64,000 nucleotides of DNA from Niallia sp. Man26 (GCF_022049065.2 NZ_CP095743.1:3673001-3737000), one strand, 5' to 3'; shown: positions 42,787 through 51,966, counted from the first letter of the stretch. Notes: generated from the sequence alone by a model not told the origin. Program-made: numbers and translations.

Positions 42787-43551
42787 TTAAAATACTACAA
42801 ACACAACAGCAATTCCAGATCCAATCGCAAAAGCTGTCAAAAAGGCCTCAGCTCCTTTAGAGATGCCTGAAACTAAATGACCTGCCATTAAATCTCTGAC
42901 TGCATTAGTTATCAGCAACCCTGGAACAAGGGGCATAACCGAACCGATAATGATTTTGTCTGTTTCTGCACCAAACCCTATATAAACAGCTCCAAAAGCA
43001 ATCAATCCAACGAGCACCGATGCCAGGAATTCTGCAAAAAACTTAATTTGCACCACTCGATGGAAATAAACAGAACATAAAAACCCTGCTCCGCCTGCAA
43101 TCACAGCCGCTAAGAAATCCTTCCAGATTCCTTGGAACATTATTAAGAAACAGCCGCTTGCTATTGCCGCAGCAACAAACTGCACCCAAACTGTATAGGT
43201 TGGACCTTCTTTATCAATCTCTTTCAATAGATGATATGCCTCTTGCAAAGAGATATAGCCGGAGCTGATTTTTCGCGATATATCATTTACCTTCAGAACC
43301 TTTTCCAGATTTGTTGTTCTGTCAATAATCCGAATCAGCTTTGTCTTTGTCGGCTCACGCCCTTCTAAAGAAAAGATAATACCAGTAGGTGTAACAAAGC
43401 TGTCTGAATCCTCCACTCCATACGCTTTGGCTATGCGGGTCATCGTGTCTTCCACCCGATATGTTTCTGCTCCATTTTTGAGCATAATTCTTCCAGCAAG
43501 CAAGCAAACCTCAATTATTTCATACGTTTTTTCTTTGGATATATAGTCCAT
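42787..43551 (-). CDS. Threonine/serine exporter family, YjjP-like half (DUF1212)
   Basis: A 254-residue protein. The cytoplasmic N-terminal domain has LLAGRIMLKNGAETYRVEDT, the DUF1212 signature, and five helices follow from about residue 110 with VMPLVPGLLITNAVRDL before the last two. It pairs with the DUF3815 gene just downstream. ATG 43551 follows TTGGAGAGTTGGC; the open frame to 43575 is less likely. Confidence 0.86.
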   Translation of the reverse strand: MDYISKEKTYEIIEVCLLAGRIMLKNGAETYRVEDTMTRIAKAYGVEDSDSFVTPTGIIFSLEGREPTKTKLIRIIDRTTNLEKVLKVNDISRKISSGYISLQEAYHLLKEIDKEGPTYTVWVQFVAAAIASGCFLIMFQGIWKDFLAAVIAGGAGFLCSVYFHRVVQIKFFAEFLASVLVGLIAFGAVYIGFGAETDKIIIGSVMPLVPGLLITNAVRDLMAGHLVSGISKGAEAFLTAFAIGSGIAVVFVVF

Positions 43552-43671
43552 GCCAACTCTCCAATATATAAACATTCTTAGCTGTTAAAAGAAATTACCA
43601 TTATCAGTTTAAAGGACATGTTCACCTATAATCAATAGAAGAAGTACAACTCCTGTTTGCAAACATAACAA

Positions 43672-43694
43672 AAAGTCCTTTAAAAAAGGACTTT
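43672..43694 (-). terminator. Terminator after tnrA
   Basis: AAAGTCCTTT (43672-43681) pairs with AAAGGACTTT (43685-43694). On the minus strand CTTTTTGTT follows. It lies 67 nt past the tnrA stop. Confidence 0.7.
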
Positions 43695-43760
43695 CACTTG
43701 GGAATGTAAATATTATGAAGGGGACAATTTTCGAAGTGGATGAATTTTCTCGTTTTGTTT

Positions 43761-44087
43761 TCAGTCTTTTTGAATGCCAAACCGCGCATTGATTTGGCCG
43801 CGTAACATTTGTTTTTTTATTTTGCGCTCTTCTTCTTCACGGGTTTTTTTAATTATTTCCTGACGTATTTCATGGGTTCTTACTCCTTCTTCCCGCTTGT
43901 TGGCAATTTCAATTAAGCGCTCTACATCTGAAAATGAATACTTCCGGTTCCCCCGTTCAGGTCTTTCCGGGAAAATAAGCTTTCGTTGTTCATAATAGCG
44001 AATTTGCCTTTCTGTTAACCCAGTCAGCTCACTAACAACACCAATCGTGATAACTTTCCTTTTTTTGTAGGATGGCTCATGATCCAT
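43761..44087 (-). CDS. tnrA: Nitrogen regulator TnrA (MerR family)
   Basis: A 108-residue MerR-type regulator. The winged-helix segment has IGVVSELTGLTERQIRYYEQ and RKYSFSDVERLIEIANKRE, closer to B. subtilis TnrA than to GlnR, which has NRRLFSF here. The C-terminal KKQMLRGQINARFG corresponds to the TnrA tail that binds feedback-inhibited glutamine synthetase. TnrA controls nitrogen genes under nitrogen limitation. A TnrA-like box lies about 50 nt upstream of its predicted transcription start, suggesting self-activation as in B. subtilis. Confidence 0.93.
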   Translation of the reverse strand: MDHEPSYKKRKVITIGVVSELTGLTERQIRYYEQRKLIFPERPERGNRKYSFSDVERLIEIANKREEGVRTHEIRQEIIKKTREEEERKIKKQMLRGQINARFGIQKD

Positions 44088-44133
44088 ATTATCATCTCAC
44101 CTCATGAAGTAATAATTTCTCTCATTAACTGTA

Positions 44134-44185
44134 ATTATAATACGAGTATTCAGATTTTTATCGTATCCTGTTATAAAATCTAACG
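44134..44185 (-). promoter_or_regulatory. tnrA promoter with upstream TnrA box
   Basis: TGTTA-N7-TAACG at 44169-44185 matches the TnrA/GlnR consensus TGTNA-N7-TNACA at all but the last base. On the minus strand a perfect TATAAT lies at 44139-44134, giving a start near 44127. The box centre is then near -50, the spacing known for TnrA-activated promoters. Confidence 0.65.
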
Positions 44186-44201
44186 CAAAATTCAAAAAAT
44201 A

Positions 44202-44253
44202 GGTAAGAATACCTGACAATATAGCTGTTTTTTGCATAAAATTCTTTTAAAAT
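44202..44253 (+). promoter_or_regulatory. Possible TnrA box and promoter of the 45-aa ORF
   Basis: GGTAA-N7-TGACA at 44202-44218 has one mismatch to TGTNA-N7-TNACA. TAAAAT at 44248-44253 could be the -10, giving a start near 44260 and a box centre near -50. A competing -10, TATAGT, is at 44261-44266. Confidence 0.4.
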
Positions 44254-44316
44254 ATTTATGTATAGTTGGTCATCAGGAGAGAACGTAAAATTTTTTACTG
44301 AAAGGAGCTATTTGCA

Positions 44317-44454
44317 ATGATCAGCAAAGAAGCAATCGAATTAGCAAAAAAAATTGTCGAGATTGACCTTCTTCGTGATGAGGTATGGGAAGACTTCGCA
44401 GCAGTTGCTGGCGATAACGCCCATGATATTCTTCGTATTATCCAAAATAGTTAA
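44317..44454 (+). CDS. Small hypothetical protein divergent from tnrA
   Basis: A 45-residue ORF with a strong AAAGGAGCTATTTGCA site before ATG 44317. It encodes MISKEAIELAKKIVEIDL, then RDEVWEDFAAVAGDN and AHDILRIIQNS, an acidic helical protein without membrane segments. In B. subtilis a small TnrA-activated gene (ykzB) is divergent from tnrA; size and place agree, but I cannot confirm homology by eye. The gap behind it (44455-44641) contains only a TnrA-like box. Confidence 0.65.
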   Translation: MISKEAIELAKKIVEIDLLRDEVWEDFAAVAGDNAHDILRIIQNS

Positions 44455-44541
44455 AATAGATACAATCCATCGCAAGCAGCTTCCTTATACTTTTAGCTTG
44501 TGGTGGATTTTTGCATTTTTGCCATTAACCTACCCTTTTAA

Positions 44542-44558
44542 TGTTAGGAAATCTAACG
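44542..44558 (+). promoter_or_regulatory. TnrA-like box upstream of the amidohydrolase gene
   Basis: TGTTA-N7-TAACG matches TGTNA-N7-TNACA at all but the last base and is itself nearly palindromic. It is 84 nt before the M20 start. No convincing -10 is seen at the expected distance, so either a weak activated promoter or repression is possible. Confidence 0.5.
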
Positions 44559-44641
44559 TTATTTTAATGGATGGAAGCAACAACTGCAAGTAAATGTCAA
44601 AATTTTTTTAATTTTTTTTATTTTTGAGAGGAGGATTATAG

Positions 44642-46051
44642 ATGAGCAACTTATTTTGGATTACAGAATACTTAGAGGAAACAAAGGCCAAGTGGAGCAC
44701 AATAAGCGATTATATCTGGGATCATCCTGAAACAAGGTTTGAGGAGTTCGCCTCCGCTTCTTATTTGAAGACAGCTATTCAAGGGGAAGGATTTACAATT
44801 CACGAAAAGATCGGCGGCATGGAGACCGCCTTTATGGCCGAATTTGGTTCAGGCACGCCAGTTTTCGCTTTCCTTGGTGAATTTGATGCTTTATCAGGCT
44901 TAAGTCAGGCAGATGGAACCGCGAGGGAATGTCCTCTTATTCCAAACGGCAATGGCCACGGCTGCGGTCATAACCTTCTAGGCACAGGAGCCATGGCTGC
45001 TGCTGTTGGATTGAAAAATTATGTGGCCGAAAACAATATTCCTTGCACCATTCGTTATTATGGCTGCCCTGGAGAAGAAGGCGGTTCAGGCAAAACATTC
45101 ATGGTCAGATCGGGAGCATTTGATGATGTTGATTGTGCATTAACATGGCATCCAAATGACATTACCTTTGTAATGAACACCAGCTCCTTAGCGAATATTC
45201 AAGTTTACTTCCGTTTCAAAGGCAAAAGCGCACATGCTGCTGGCTCTCCTCACTTAGGAAGAAGTGCGCTTGACGCAGTAGAGCTGATGAATATTGGATC
45301 TAATTATATGAGAGAACATATAATTGACCAGGCTCGTATTCATTATGCCATCACTAACTCAGGCGGTTTGTCCCCAAATGTTGTACAAGGCTTTGCAGAG
45401 GTCCTCTATTTAATCCGCGCTCCTAAAACAGATACGGTGATAGATTTATTTGAACGAGTGAAAGATGTCGCAAAGGGAGCTGCCTTAATGACTGGCACAG
45501 AAATGGAGGTTGTTATAGATAAGGCCTGCTCCAACTATATCCCGAACAACACGCTTAATTTAGTGATGCAAGAAGCAATGCTTGAAGTCGGGCCGACAAA
45601 ATTCACTGCTGCCGAAAAGCAGTTTGCGACAGAGATTCAAGCCACCCTTACTGATGAGATGCTAACAGAAGCATATAAACCTTTAAGTATGAACAGAGAG
45701 GATAATCCCTTGTTCGAGGATGTCCTTGCTTACGAACAATCAATGTCACTCATGCCAGGCTCTACTGATGTTTCCGATGTCAGCTGGGTTACACCAACAG
45801 CTCAATGCAATGTTACAACTTGCGCAATCGGAACTCCCTTTCATACTTGGCAGTTAACAGCACAAGGAAAATCAAGCAGCGCTCATAAAGGAACCTTACA
45901 GGTTGCAAAAATCCTTTTCCTTACTGCAGCTAAACTGCTTAAAGATCCGGAACTACTTATAGAAGCGAAAAAGGAGCTGCAGCAAACAGTTGGAGAAAAA
46001 GGCTATGTCTGCCCTATCCCTGATGAGGTACAGCCAGCTGCTGCGAGATAG
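44642..46051 (+). CDS. M20 family amidohydrolase (AbgB-like)
   Basis: A 469-residue metallopeptidase of the M20D type, closest in pattern to the p-aminobenzoyl-glutamate hydrolase subunit AbgB. Metal-site segments: GHGCGHNLLGTGA near residue 100, GCPGEEGGSGK with the catalytic glutamate near 140, WHPND near 175, and the C-terminal GTPFHTWQ. The dimerisation domain contains KGKSAHAAGSPHLGRSALDA. It would release an amino acid from an N-acyl conjugate. GAGAGGAGGATTATAG precedes the start. A TnrA-like box upstream hints at use of the product as a nitrogen source. Confidence 0.86.
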   Translation: MSNLFWITEYLEETKAKWSTISDYIWDHPETRFEEFASASYLKTAIQGEGFTIHEKIGGMETAFMAEFGSGTPVFAFLGEFDALSGLSQADGTARECPLIPNGNGHGCGHNLLGTGAMAAAVGLKNYVAENNIPCTIRYYGCPGEEGGSGKTFMVRSGAFDDVDCALTWHPNDITFVMNTSSLANIQVYFRFKGKSAHAAGSPHLGRSALDAVELMNIGSNYMREHIIDQARIHYAITNSGGLSPNVVQGFAEVLYLIRAPKTDTVIDLFERVKDVAKGAALMTGTEMEVVIDKACSNYIPNNTLNLVMQEAMLEVGPTKFTAAEKQFATEIQATLTDEMLTEAYKPLSMNREDNPLFEDVLAYEQSMSLMPGSTDVSDVSWVTPTAQCNVTTCAIGTPFHTWQLTAQGKSSSAHKGTLQVAKILFLTAAKLLKDPELLIEAKKELQQTVGEKGYVCPIPDEVQPAAAR

Positions 46052-46057
46052 TTACAA

Positions 46058-46100
46058 ATATTGCCTGAGCCTCTTTCGTAGGTTTTAGGCAATATCTTTT
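46058..46100 (+). terminator. Terminator after the amidohydrolase gene
   Basis: ATATTGCCT (46058-46066) pairs with AGGCAATAT (46087-46095), followed by CTTTTT. Confidence 0.8.
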
Positions 46101-46199
46101 TAAAACTGTAGCTGCAACAGTACTTTTTCGCCGGCAGTCGACTTATAATAAAGAGGACTAGCTAGTACCTTTCTTAACAAAGTCTGGAGCTGAAAAAAT

Positions 46200-46991
46200 T
46201 TGAATATCCTCTTAAAGCGCCTTGCCCAATCTAAAGGCGAACTCAGCGAATTAGAAAAACAAGTATTGGACTATATAATTGCAAACCCAGCGCTTGTAGC
46301 TGAATCGAGCTTGGACCATTTATCAAAAGCTTTATTCATATCAACTGCTACAATAAGCAGAACATGTAAACGCTTAGGATTCAGCGGATTTCAAGACTTA
46401 AAATACAGCTTAAACAAAGATAGCGAACAAGAATTATATAAAGAAGCTGTACATCCGCCGAGCTTTTTGACAGCACATATGGACAGAGTCAAACAGGAAA
46501 TGGAATGGACTTTGGAACATATTAATGAGCTTGATATTCATAAGGCAGCAAGCTTCATTCATGAAAGTAATTTTATTGAGTTCTTTGGAGTCGGAGCATC
46601 CTTGCCAACTTGCATTGATGCGGCCAGAAAACTAACCTTTGCAGGGATAATCTGCAACGCAAGAGAAGACTGGGATGAGTTAAGATGTGTCGCTAACGGG
46701 TTGTCCAATAAGGATTTAGCTATATTGGTTTCATACAGCGGAGAAACCGCTCATATTCTTGATTATGCTGCAATTCTAAAGGAAAGAGCAGTAAAAACAA
46801 TTGCTATTGTCGGAAGGAAAAGCAGCCGGCTGAAGGATTTAGCAGATATTACTTTTCAAGCCCGAATTCAAAACTGTTATCTCGGAGATCTTGATATGAG
46901 TTCAAGATTTCCATTAAGTATTTTATTAGATTTTATTATCCTGACTGCATTAGAATCAGGTAAAACAGGACAGAAGGCTTCTAGGGCGTGA
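46200..46991 (+). CDS. RpiR/MurR family regulator
   Basis: A 263-residue regulator with an N-terminal RpiR helix-turn-helix (LSKALFISTATISRTCKRLG at about 42-61) and a SIS domain (FIEFFGVGASLPTCIDAARK at about 122-141). The start is TTG 46200, about 11 nt behind GGAG; a TATAAT lies at 46144-46149. It is followed by a MalX-type PTS gene and patB/malY, which it probably regulates in place of the LacI-type MalI of E. coli. Confidence 0.86.
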   Translation: MNILLKRLAQSKGELSELEKQVLDYIIANPALVAESSLDHLSKALFISTATISRTCKRLGFSGFQDLKYSLNKDSEQELYKEAVHPPSFLTAHMDRVKQEMEWTLEHINELDIHKAASFIHESNFIEFFGVGASLPTCIDAARKLTFAGIICNAREDWDELRCVANGLSNKDLAILVSYSGETAHILDYAAILKERAVKTIAIVGRKSSRLKDLADITFQARIQNCYLGDLDMSSRFPLSILLDFIILTALESGKTGQKASRA

Positions 46992-47008
46992 ACCTAGCGG
47001 CTTTTTTT
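46975..47008 (+). terminator. Terminator after rpiR
   Basis: CTAGG (46981-46985) pairs with CCTAG (46993-46997) and is followed by CGGCTTTTTTT; an outer AAG/CTT pairing can extend it. Confidence 0.6.
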
Positions 47009-47023
47009 ATGGAAAACCCGCTG

Positions 47024-47036
47024 TACAAAAATTGTA
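47024..47036. promoter_or_regulatory. Palindrome upstream of the PTS gene, possible operator
   Basis: TACAAAAATTGTA is a perfect palindrome around AAA, about 95 nt before the PTS start. It is a candidate site for the RpiR protein encoded just upstream. Confidence 0.3.
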
Positions 47037-47130
47037 TACCCTTACATTTCTCCCAAAACCAATTGTTCTTCTTGTCATAGACAGTTACTCTAGACACAAA
47101 CATCCATGTTTTAGAAAGGAGTAAGTGATT

Positions 47131-48685
47131 ATGAATAATGCAAAATCACGCTTTTGGGAGTTTTTCCAAGGGCTCGGAAAGACATTCATGCTTCCAGTAG
47201 CTCTGCTTGCCTTTATGGGTCTTATGCTAGGAATCGGCAGCTCCTTCACAAGCCCGTCTACAATTGAAGCTCTGCCTTTTTTAGACAACCGCTTCCTGCA
47301 AACGATATTTAGGTTTATGTCTACCATCGGAGGCTTCGCTTTCACCTATCTGCCTGTACTCTTTGCAATTGCAATCCCACTCGGATTGGCACGTTATGAA
47401 AAAGGAGTTGCTGCTTTTTCAGGATTTGTAGGCTTTGTCATTATGCATTTATCTATCAATTTTTATTTAACAGAAACAAGCCAGCTTGCAGCAGCGGAAA
47501 AACTTCGCGAAGCAGGTCAAGGCATGGTAATGGGTATTCAAACAATTGAGATGGGCGTTCTCGGCGGAATTATTGTCGGTGTAATTGTCCATTTACTGCA
47601 TAGCCGTTTCTATAATATTCAGCTTCCAGATGCTTTTGCCTTCTTCGGGGGAGCAAGATTTGTGCCCATCATCACCTCTCTTACGTTAGCTGTTGTCGGC
47701 ATACTTATTCCAATCATTTGGCCAATACGCCATTGCTATCACTGGAATTGGCCAGCTAATTCAAAAATCTGGAGCATTTGGTCCGTTCATATTCGGAGCA
47801 GGAGAACGTTTATTGCTCCCATTCGGACTGCATCATATTCTTGTCGCCATGATTCGATTTACAGAAGCAGGGGGCATCCAAGTTGTTGATGGGCAAACAG
47901 TAGCTGGAGCATTAAACATATTCTATGCTCAGCTGCAAAGCGGCTCTCCAATCAGTCCTTCCGCTACTGCTTTTTTGTCTCAAGGAAAAATGCCAACCTT
48001 CATGTTTGGTTTACCGGCAGTCGCACTGGCAATTTATCATACAGCCCTTCCTGATAGACGAAGCAAGATTAAAGGTTTATTGATATCTGGTGTCATTGCT
48101 ACATTTGTAACTGGTATAACAGAACCGATTGAGTTCCTGTTTCTATTTCTTGCACCTGCCCTTTACGGCATTCATGTTCTATTAACAGGGTTAGGGTTTA
48201 TGACGATGCATTTGCTTGGTGTCGTAATCGGGAATACAGACGGCGGTATCCTTGACTTCATTATTTTTGGAGTTCTGCAAGGAACGTATACGAAATGGTA
48301 TCTCGTTCTAATAGTTGGCGCTGTTTGGTTTGCTGTTTACTATTTCATCTTCCGATATGCCATTATTAAGTTCAATTTAAAAACACCTGGCCGTGAGGAT
48401 GAAGCAGTGACGACTGGGAATGAGGAGTTAACTTATCAGAAAAAAGGCAAGTATGATGCGAAAAGAATACTGTCAGCATTAGGCGGAAAAGAAAATCTTC
48501 AGTCACTCGACAATTGTATTACTAGACTGCGCCTTGTAATCAATGATATGAGCAAAATTGATGAGAAGGAATTAAAGGACTGCGGAGCACTCGGCGTGGT
48601 AAAGCTCGATAATCATAATTTACAGGTTATTATCGGCACACAAGTAGCATCTTTAAAAAATGCATTAGAAATAGAAATGGAGTAG
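47131..48685 (+). pseudogene. malX: MalX-type PTS EIICB gene, disrupted by a frameshift
   Basis: A glucose/maltose-type PTS permease. The first frame (from ATG 47131 after AAAGGAG) encodes residues 1 to about 197, LPVALLAFMGLMLGIGSSFT to VVGILIPIIWP, then leaves the family. The second frame resumes with FQSFGQYAIAITGIGQLIQK, continues through GERLLLPFGLHHILV and GITEPIEFLFLFLAPALYG, and ends with an EIIB domain (LDNCITRLRLV, with the phosphorylated Cys). Total length of about 518 codons is normal for MalX. The shift is at 47707-47724 and appears to come from collapse of a repeat. As read, no full transporter can be made without recoding. Confidence 0.82.
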
Positions 48686-48693
48686 TACCGTTT

Positions 48694-49881
48694 ATGACAT
48701 ATTCCTTTGATCGGATAACAAAAAGAACTGGTACGTACTGTACACAGTGGGATTATATTGAAGACAGATTCGGAGAAGCAGACCTGTTGCCCTTCTCCAT
48801 CTCTGATACAGACTTCCAAACACCGCAGGAAGTAAGCAAAGCTTTAAGCAGACGGCTGGAGCACGGCATTTTCGGCTACACAAGATGGAATCACCAGGAA
48901 TTTAAAGAAGCTGTTCAAAAATGGTATCGAGAACGCTTTTCTGCAGAGCCGCAACAAGATTGGATTGTTTACAGCCCAAGTGTTATTTATACAATCGCGA
49001 AACTAATTCATGTTTTAACAGATGATGAAGATCATGTTGTTATACAGACTCCAGCATATGATGCTTTTTTTAAGATGATTACAGATAATAACAGGCGGAT
49101 TTCTGCAAATCCACTAGTTGTAAAAGACGGGAAATATCACATTGATTTTGCTGACTTAGAAAACAGGCTTGCCCACAATAAAGCGAAAGTGCTTTTGCTG
49201 TGCAGCCCACATAACCCGACAGGCAGAGTTTGGACAGAAAATGAGCTTGAACAAATCATTAATCTTTGCAGGAAATATCATGTTTTTATTATCAGCGATG
49301 AAATTCATATGGATATTGTGCTGCAGCCTAATAAGCATACTCCCATCATCAGCAAAGCAACAGCGCTTGAAAATGTATGCATATGTACCTCTGCCAGCAA
49401 AACATTCAATATTCCAGGACTTATTGGTTCGTATGCCATTATCCCAAGTGAGCATATAAGAGATGAATTTTTGCTAACATTAAAAAATCGTGATGGCCTT
49501 TCCTCCACAAGCATATTAGGATTGACTGCAACGATAGAGGCCTATCAGTCTTGCGGCAGTTGGGTGGATCAACTGAATGACTATATTAAAAATAACATGC
49601 TGTTTATACAGGCATATTTAGAAAAGCAGCAATTAGGAGCGACGCTGCAAATTCCAGAAGCAACTTACTTAGCATGGATTAATATCGAAAACATGCCATA
49701 TACCCCAAAACAAGTTCAGCACGCCCTTATCCATGAAGGTAAAGTGGCTATCATGGCCGGAGATACCTACGGAGCTGAAGGAAGGAGCTTCTTGAGGCTG
49801 AATGCTGGCTGTCCGCAATCAAAGCTTGCAGATGGCTTAGCACGTTTCACACAAGCTATTAACTTTTTAAAGAAAAGCTAA
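48694..49881 (+). CDS. patB: Cystathionine beta-lyase PatB/MalY family
   Basis: A PLP-dependent C-S lyase of 395 residues. Key parts: LPFSISDTDFQTP near residue 30, the cofactor loop NPTGRVWT, and the Schiff-base lysine in TSASKTFNIPG (about residue 235). PatB/MalY proteins cleave cystathionine and related thioethers. In E. coli malX-malY are adjacent as here; MalY also acts as a repressor of the maltose regulon there. The start is 8 nt after the PTS gene. Intact, unlike its neighbour. Confidence 0.9.
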   Translation: MTYSFDRITKRTGTYCTQWDYIEDRFGEADLLPFSISDTDFQTPQEVSKALSRRLEHGIFGYTRWNHQEFKEAVQKWYRERFSAEPQQDWIVYSPSVIYTIAKLIHVLTDDEDHVVIQTPAYDAFFKMITDNNRRISANPLVVKDGKYHIDFADLENRLAHNKAKVLLLCSPHNPTGRVWTENELEQIINLCRKYHVFIISDEIHMDIVLQPNKHTPIISKATALENVCICTSASKTFNIPGLIGSYAIIPSEHIRDEFLLTLKNRDGLSSTSILGLTATIEAYQSCGSWVDQLNDYIKNNMLFIQAYLEKQQLGATLQIPEATYLAWINIENMPYTPKQVQHALIHEGKVAIMAGDTYGAEGRSFLRLNAGCPQSKLADGLARFTQAINFLKKS

Positions 49882-49882
49882 A

Positions 49883-49913
49883 AAAACCGGAGAGCAGCCC
49901 TCTCCGGTTTTTT
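49883..49913. terminator. Bidirectional terminator after patB
   Basis: AAAACCGGAGAG (49883-49894) pairs with CTCTCCGGTTTT (49900-49911), with A and T runs at both sides. It is shared by patB and the convergent ABC permease gene. Confidence 0.92.
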
Positions 49914-49915
49914 CA

Positions 49916-50899
49916 TTAAATGCTGATATCTCTTTTTTGGAAAAAGAAAAATGTGATAAACATAAAGATAAGGTAGTAAATTCCAAGAATTCCTAATGAC
50001 ATCGGCATCGTGATATTTTCTAAGATTTTATCCTGCACTACGAATACAGTCTGATCTAAGTGCGGGAAAATTAACGCTTTTGTCCATGTGTACTTTTCTG
50101 AAAAACCAACAATTAATGCTCCTGCAGTCGAAGAAAAGAATAGTACAAATACACCAATTCCAACTGCAATTGCTTGGTTCTTAAACAATGTAGACAGCAT
50201 AAATGCCAGCGTAAGGACCATGATAAGCCCTGGCAAATAGTATAGAAGGCTTTGGAAGAAATATGCTCCACCAGCTACAGCTTCCATTTCAAAAGTAGTA
50301 GGATTTTGCACCGACAATTTTCCACTAAAGTCATCAATACCAAAGAAGGCAATGCTCACTAAATAGCCTATTCCAATTAGTACCGCAATCAAAAACGCAG
50401 AATAAATAAGAAGCGCAATATATTTTGACAGCAGGATTGCCCATCTTCTATGAGGCCGAATCAGCAGCTGCTTAATTGTGCCATCGGAAAACTCAGACGA
50501 TATATTCCCTGCACAAACAATTACTACAAAAAGAGTAATAAGAGACTTCAATGCAATTCCATAATAATCCAAATATGACCAGCTTGTCGTATAGGGATTC
50601 ACATTGTCATTTAAATTGCCATTAAAACTGTCGATTTCGGCTTGGATATCCTCCTTTGCCTTTGTCGTATAATCATCTTCTGGAATATCCTCATAGCTTG
50701 GAGCTTTTTCCATTTCCTTCTCCAGCTGGTCTATTTCCGTTTGAACCTGCACCTTCCAATCATCTTCTGTTTGCTGTGTGCTAGTTTTCAACTCAAGTAC
50801 AGCAGTTCCAACTAATGCAATAATAAGTATAATGGCAAAAATCCAGCTCATCTTCTTTTCAAATATCTTTATCAGTTCATTCTGGACTAACCCAATCAT
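49916..50899 (-). CDS. ABC-2 type permease (bacitracin-type)
   Basis: A 327-residue permease with one helix at about 16-34, an extracellular charged loop of about 75 residues (QTEIDQLEKEMEKAPSYEDI), and five helices from about residue 110. SDGTIKQLLIRPHRRWAILL is the ABC-2 signature loop. It overlaps the ATPase gene by 4 nt and forms one exporter with it. Substrate unknown. Confidence 0.86.
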   Translation of the reverse strand: MIGLVQNELIKIFEKKMSWIFAIILIIALVGTAVLELKTSTQQTEDDWKVQVQTEIDQLEKEMEKAPSYEDIPEDDYTTKAKEDIQAEIDSFNGNLNDNVNPYTTSWSYLDYYGIALKSLITLFVVIVCAGNISSEFSDGTIKQLLIRPHRRWAILLSKYIALLIYSAFLIAVLIGIGYLVSIAFFGIDDFSGKLSVQNPTTFEMEAVAGGAYFFQSLLYYLPGLIMVLTLAFMLSTLFKNQAIAVGIGVFVLFFSSTAGALIVGFSEKYTWTKALIFPHLDQTVFVVQDKILENITMPMSLGILGIYYLIFMFITFFFFQKRDISI

Positions 50900-51837
50900 C
50901 GTACTGCTTCCTCTCCTTTTTTATTCGTGATTTCTAGGAATCTGTCTTCTAATGTCGCTTTCGCCGCATTTATTCCGTACACAGAAATTCCCTTTTCCAC
51001 AAATAGTTTGTTCACAGCCGGAATGGAAGACCTCGACAGTTTTACTGTTAACAGTTCCTTTTTAAGCGAAACCTCCTCAAAAGCTACTGCGCTGCTTTTC
51101 AGCAGTTCTAGTGCATTATTAGCCTCATCTATTTCAAAGGTCACTTCTCTTAGCTCATCTACTCCCTCAGCGACTGTTTCATCCATAGAGGAGATGTGGA
51201 TAAGCTTACCTTTTTCAATGATTGCAAAGCGATGACACATGAGCTGCATTTCCGAAAGCAAATGTGATGATACGAGCACAGATATCCCTGTTGCTGCCAG
51301 TTCATGAAGATAGTCACGGAACTCTCTTATTCCTTGTGGATCAAGACCGTTTGTTGGTTCATCCAGAATTAGGATCGCAGGATTATGCAGAAGGGCTTGT
51401 GCAACGCCAAGACGCTGTCTCATTCCTAAGGAATATGTTTTTACCTTTTGGTGGATAGCATTATCCAGTCCTACAAGCTTAACGACTTCTGTAATTCTGC
51501 TTTCCGAAATTTCTTCTTTTGCCATTCTGGCATAATGGCGCAAATTCTTATAGCCGCTCATATATTTATAGAATTCAGGGTTTTCAACAATGGCCCCTAA
51601 GCTGCTCATCGCCTCAGCGAAGGAAGCGTCTAGATTATGTCCGTTAATGACAACCTCGCCTTCTGTTCTGTTAATCAAGCTGACTATCATTCTAATAATA
51701 GTTGTTTTTCCCGCACCATTCGGGCCAAGCAGTCCGAAAATCTCTCCCTTTTCCACCGCAAAACTGACCTTATCTACAATCGTTTTGCTTCTGATTTTCT
51801 TTGTGAGATTTTTTACCTCTAATGCATATTGAGACAT
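50896..51837 (-). CDS. ABC transporter ATP-binding protein (BcrA-like)
   Basis: A 313-residue ATPase. Walker A GPNGAGKTT, signature YSLGMRQRLG, Walker B LILDEPTNGLDPQG, H-loop SSHLLSEMQ. The YSLGMRQR signature and the C-terminal domain of about 90 residues are typical of BcrA-type exporters used for peptide or antibiotic resistance. A RBS AAAGAGAGGAGTTTAAC precedes the ATG. No two-component system is adjacent, so no inducer can be proposed. Confidence 0.9.
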   Translation of the reverse strand: MSQYALEVKNLTKKIRSKTIVDKVSFAVEKGEIFGLLGPNGAGKTTIIRMIVSLINRTEGEVVINGHNLDASFAEAMSSLGAIVENPEFYKYMSGYKNLRHYARMAKEEISESRITEVVKLVGLDNAIHQKVKTYSLGMRQRLGVAQALLHNPAILILDEPTNGLDPQGIREFRDYLHELAATGISVLVSSHLLSEMQLMCHRFAIIEKGKLIHISSMDETVAEGVDELREVTFEIDEANNALELLKSSAVAFEEVSLKKELLTVKLSRSSIPAVNKLFVEKGISVYGINAAKATLEDRFLEITNKKGEEAVR

Positions 51838-51966
51838 GTTAAACTCCTCTCTTTTTTTAAGATCCTATGTGTACCCCACCTTATCTGTCATATACTATTA
51901 CGAGTTTGCCTTTTAATAAGTTTCATTTATTTGGAAAAAATTTATATACTTGTAAGCAAACTCCAT

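Noticed and set aside
44354-44593. 79-codon plus-strand ORF overlapping the 45-codon gene
   Set aside because: It lacks a ribosome binding site, overlaps a better small ORF in another frame and contains the TnrA-like box.
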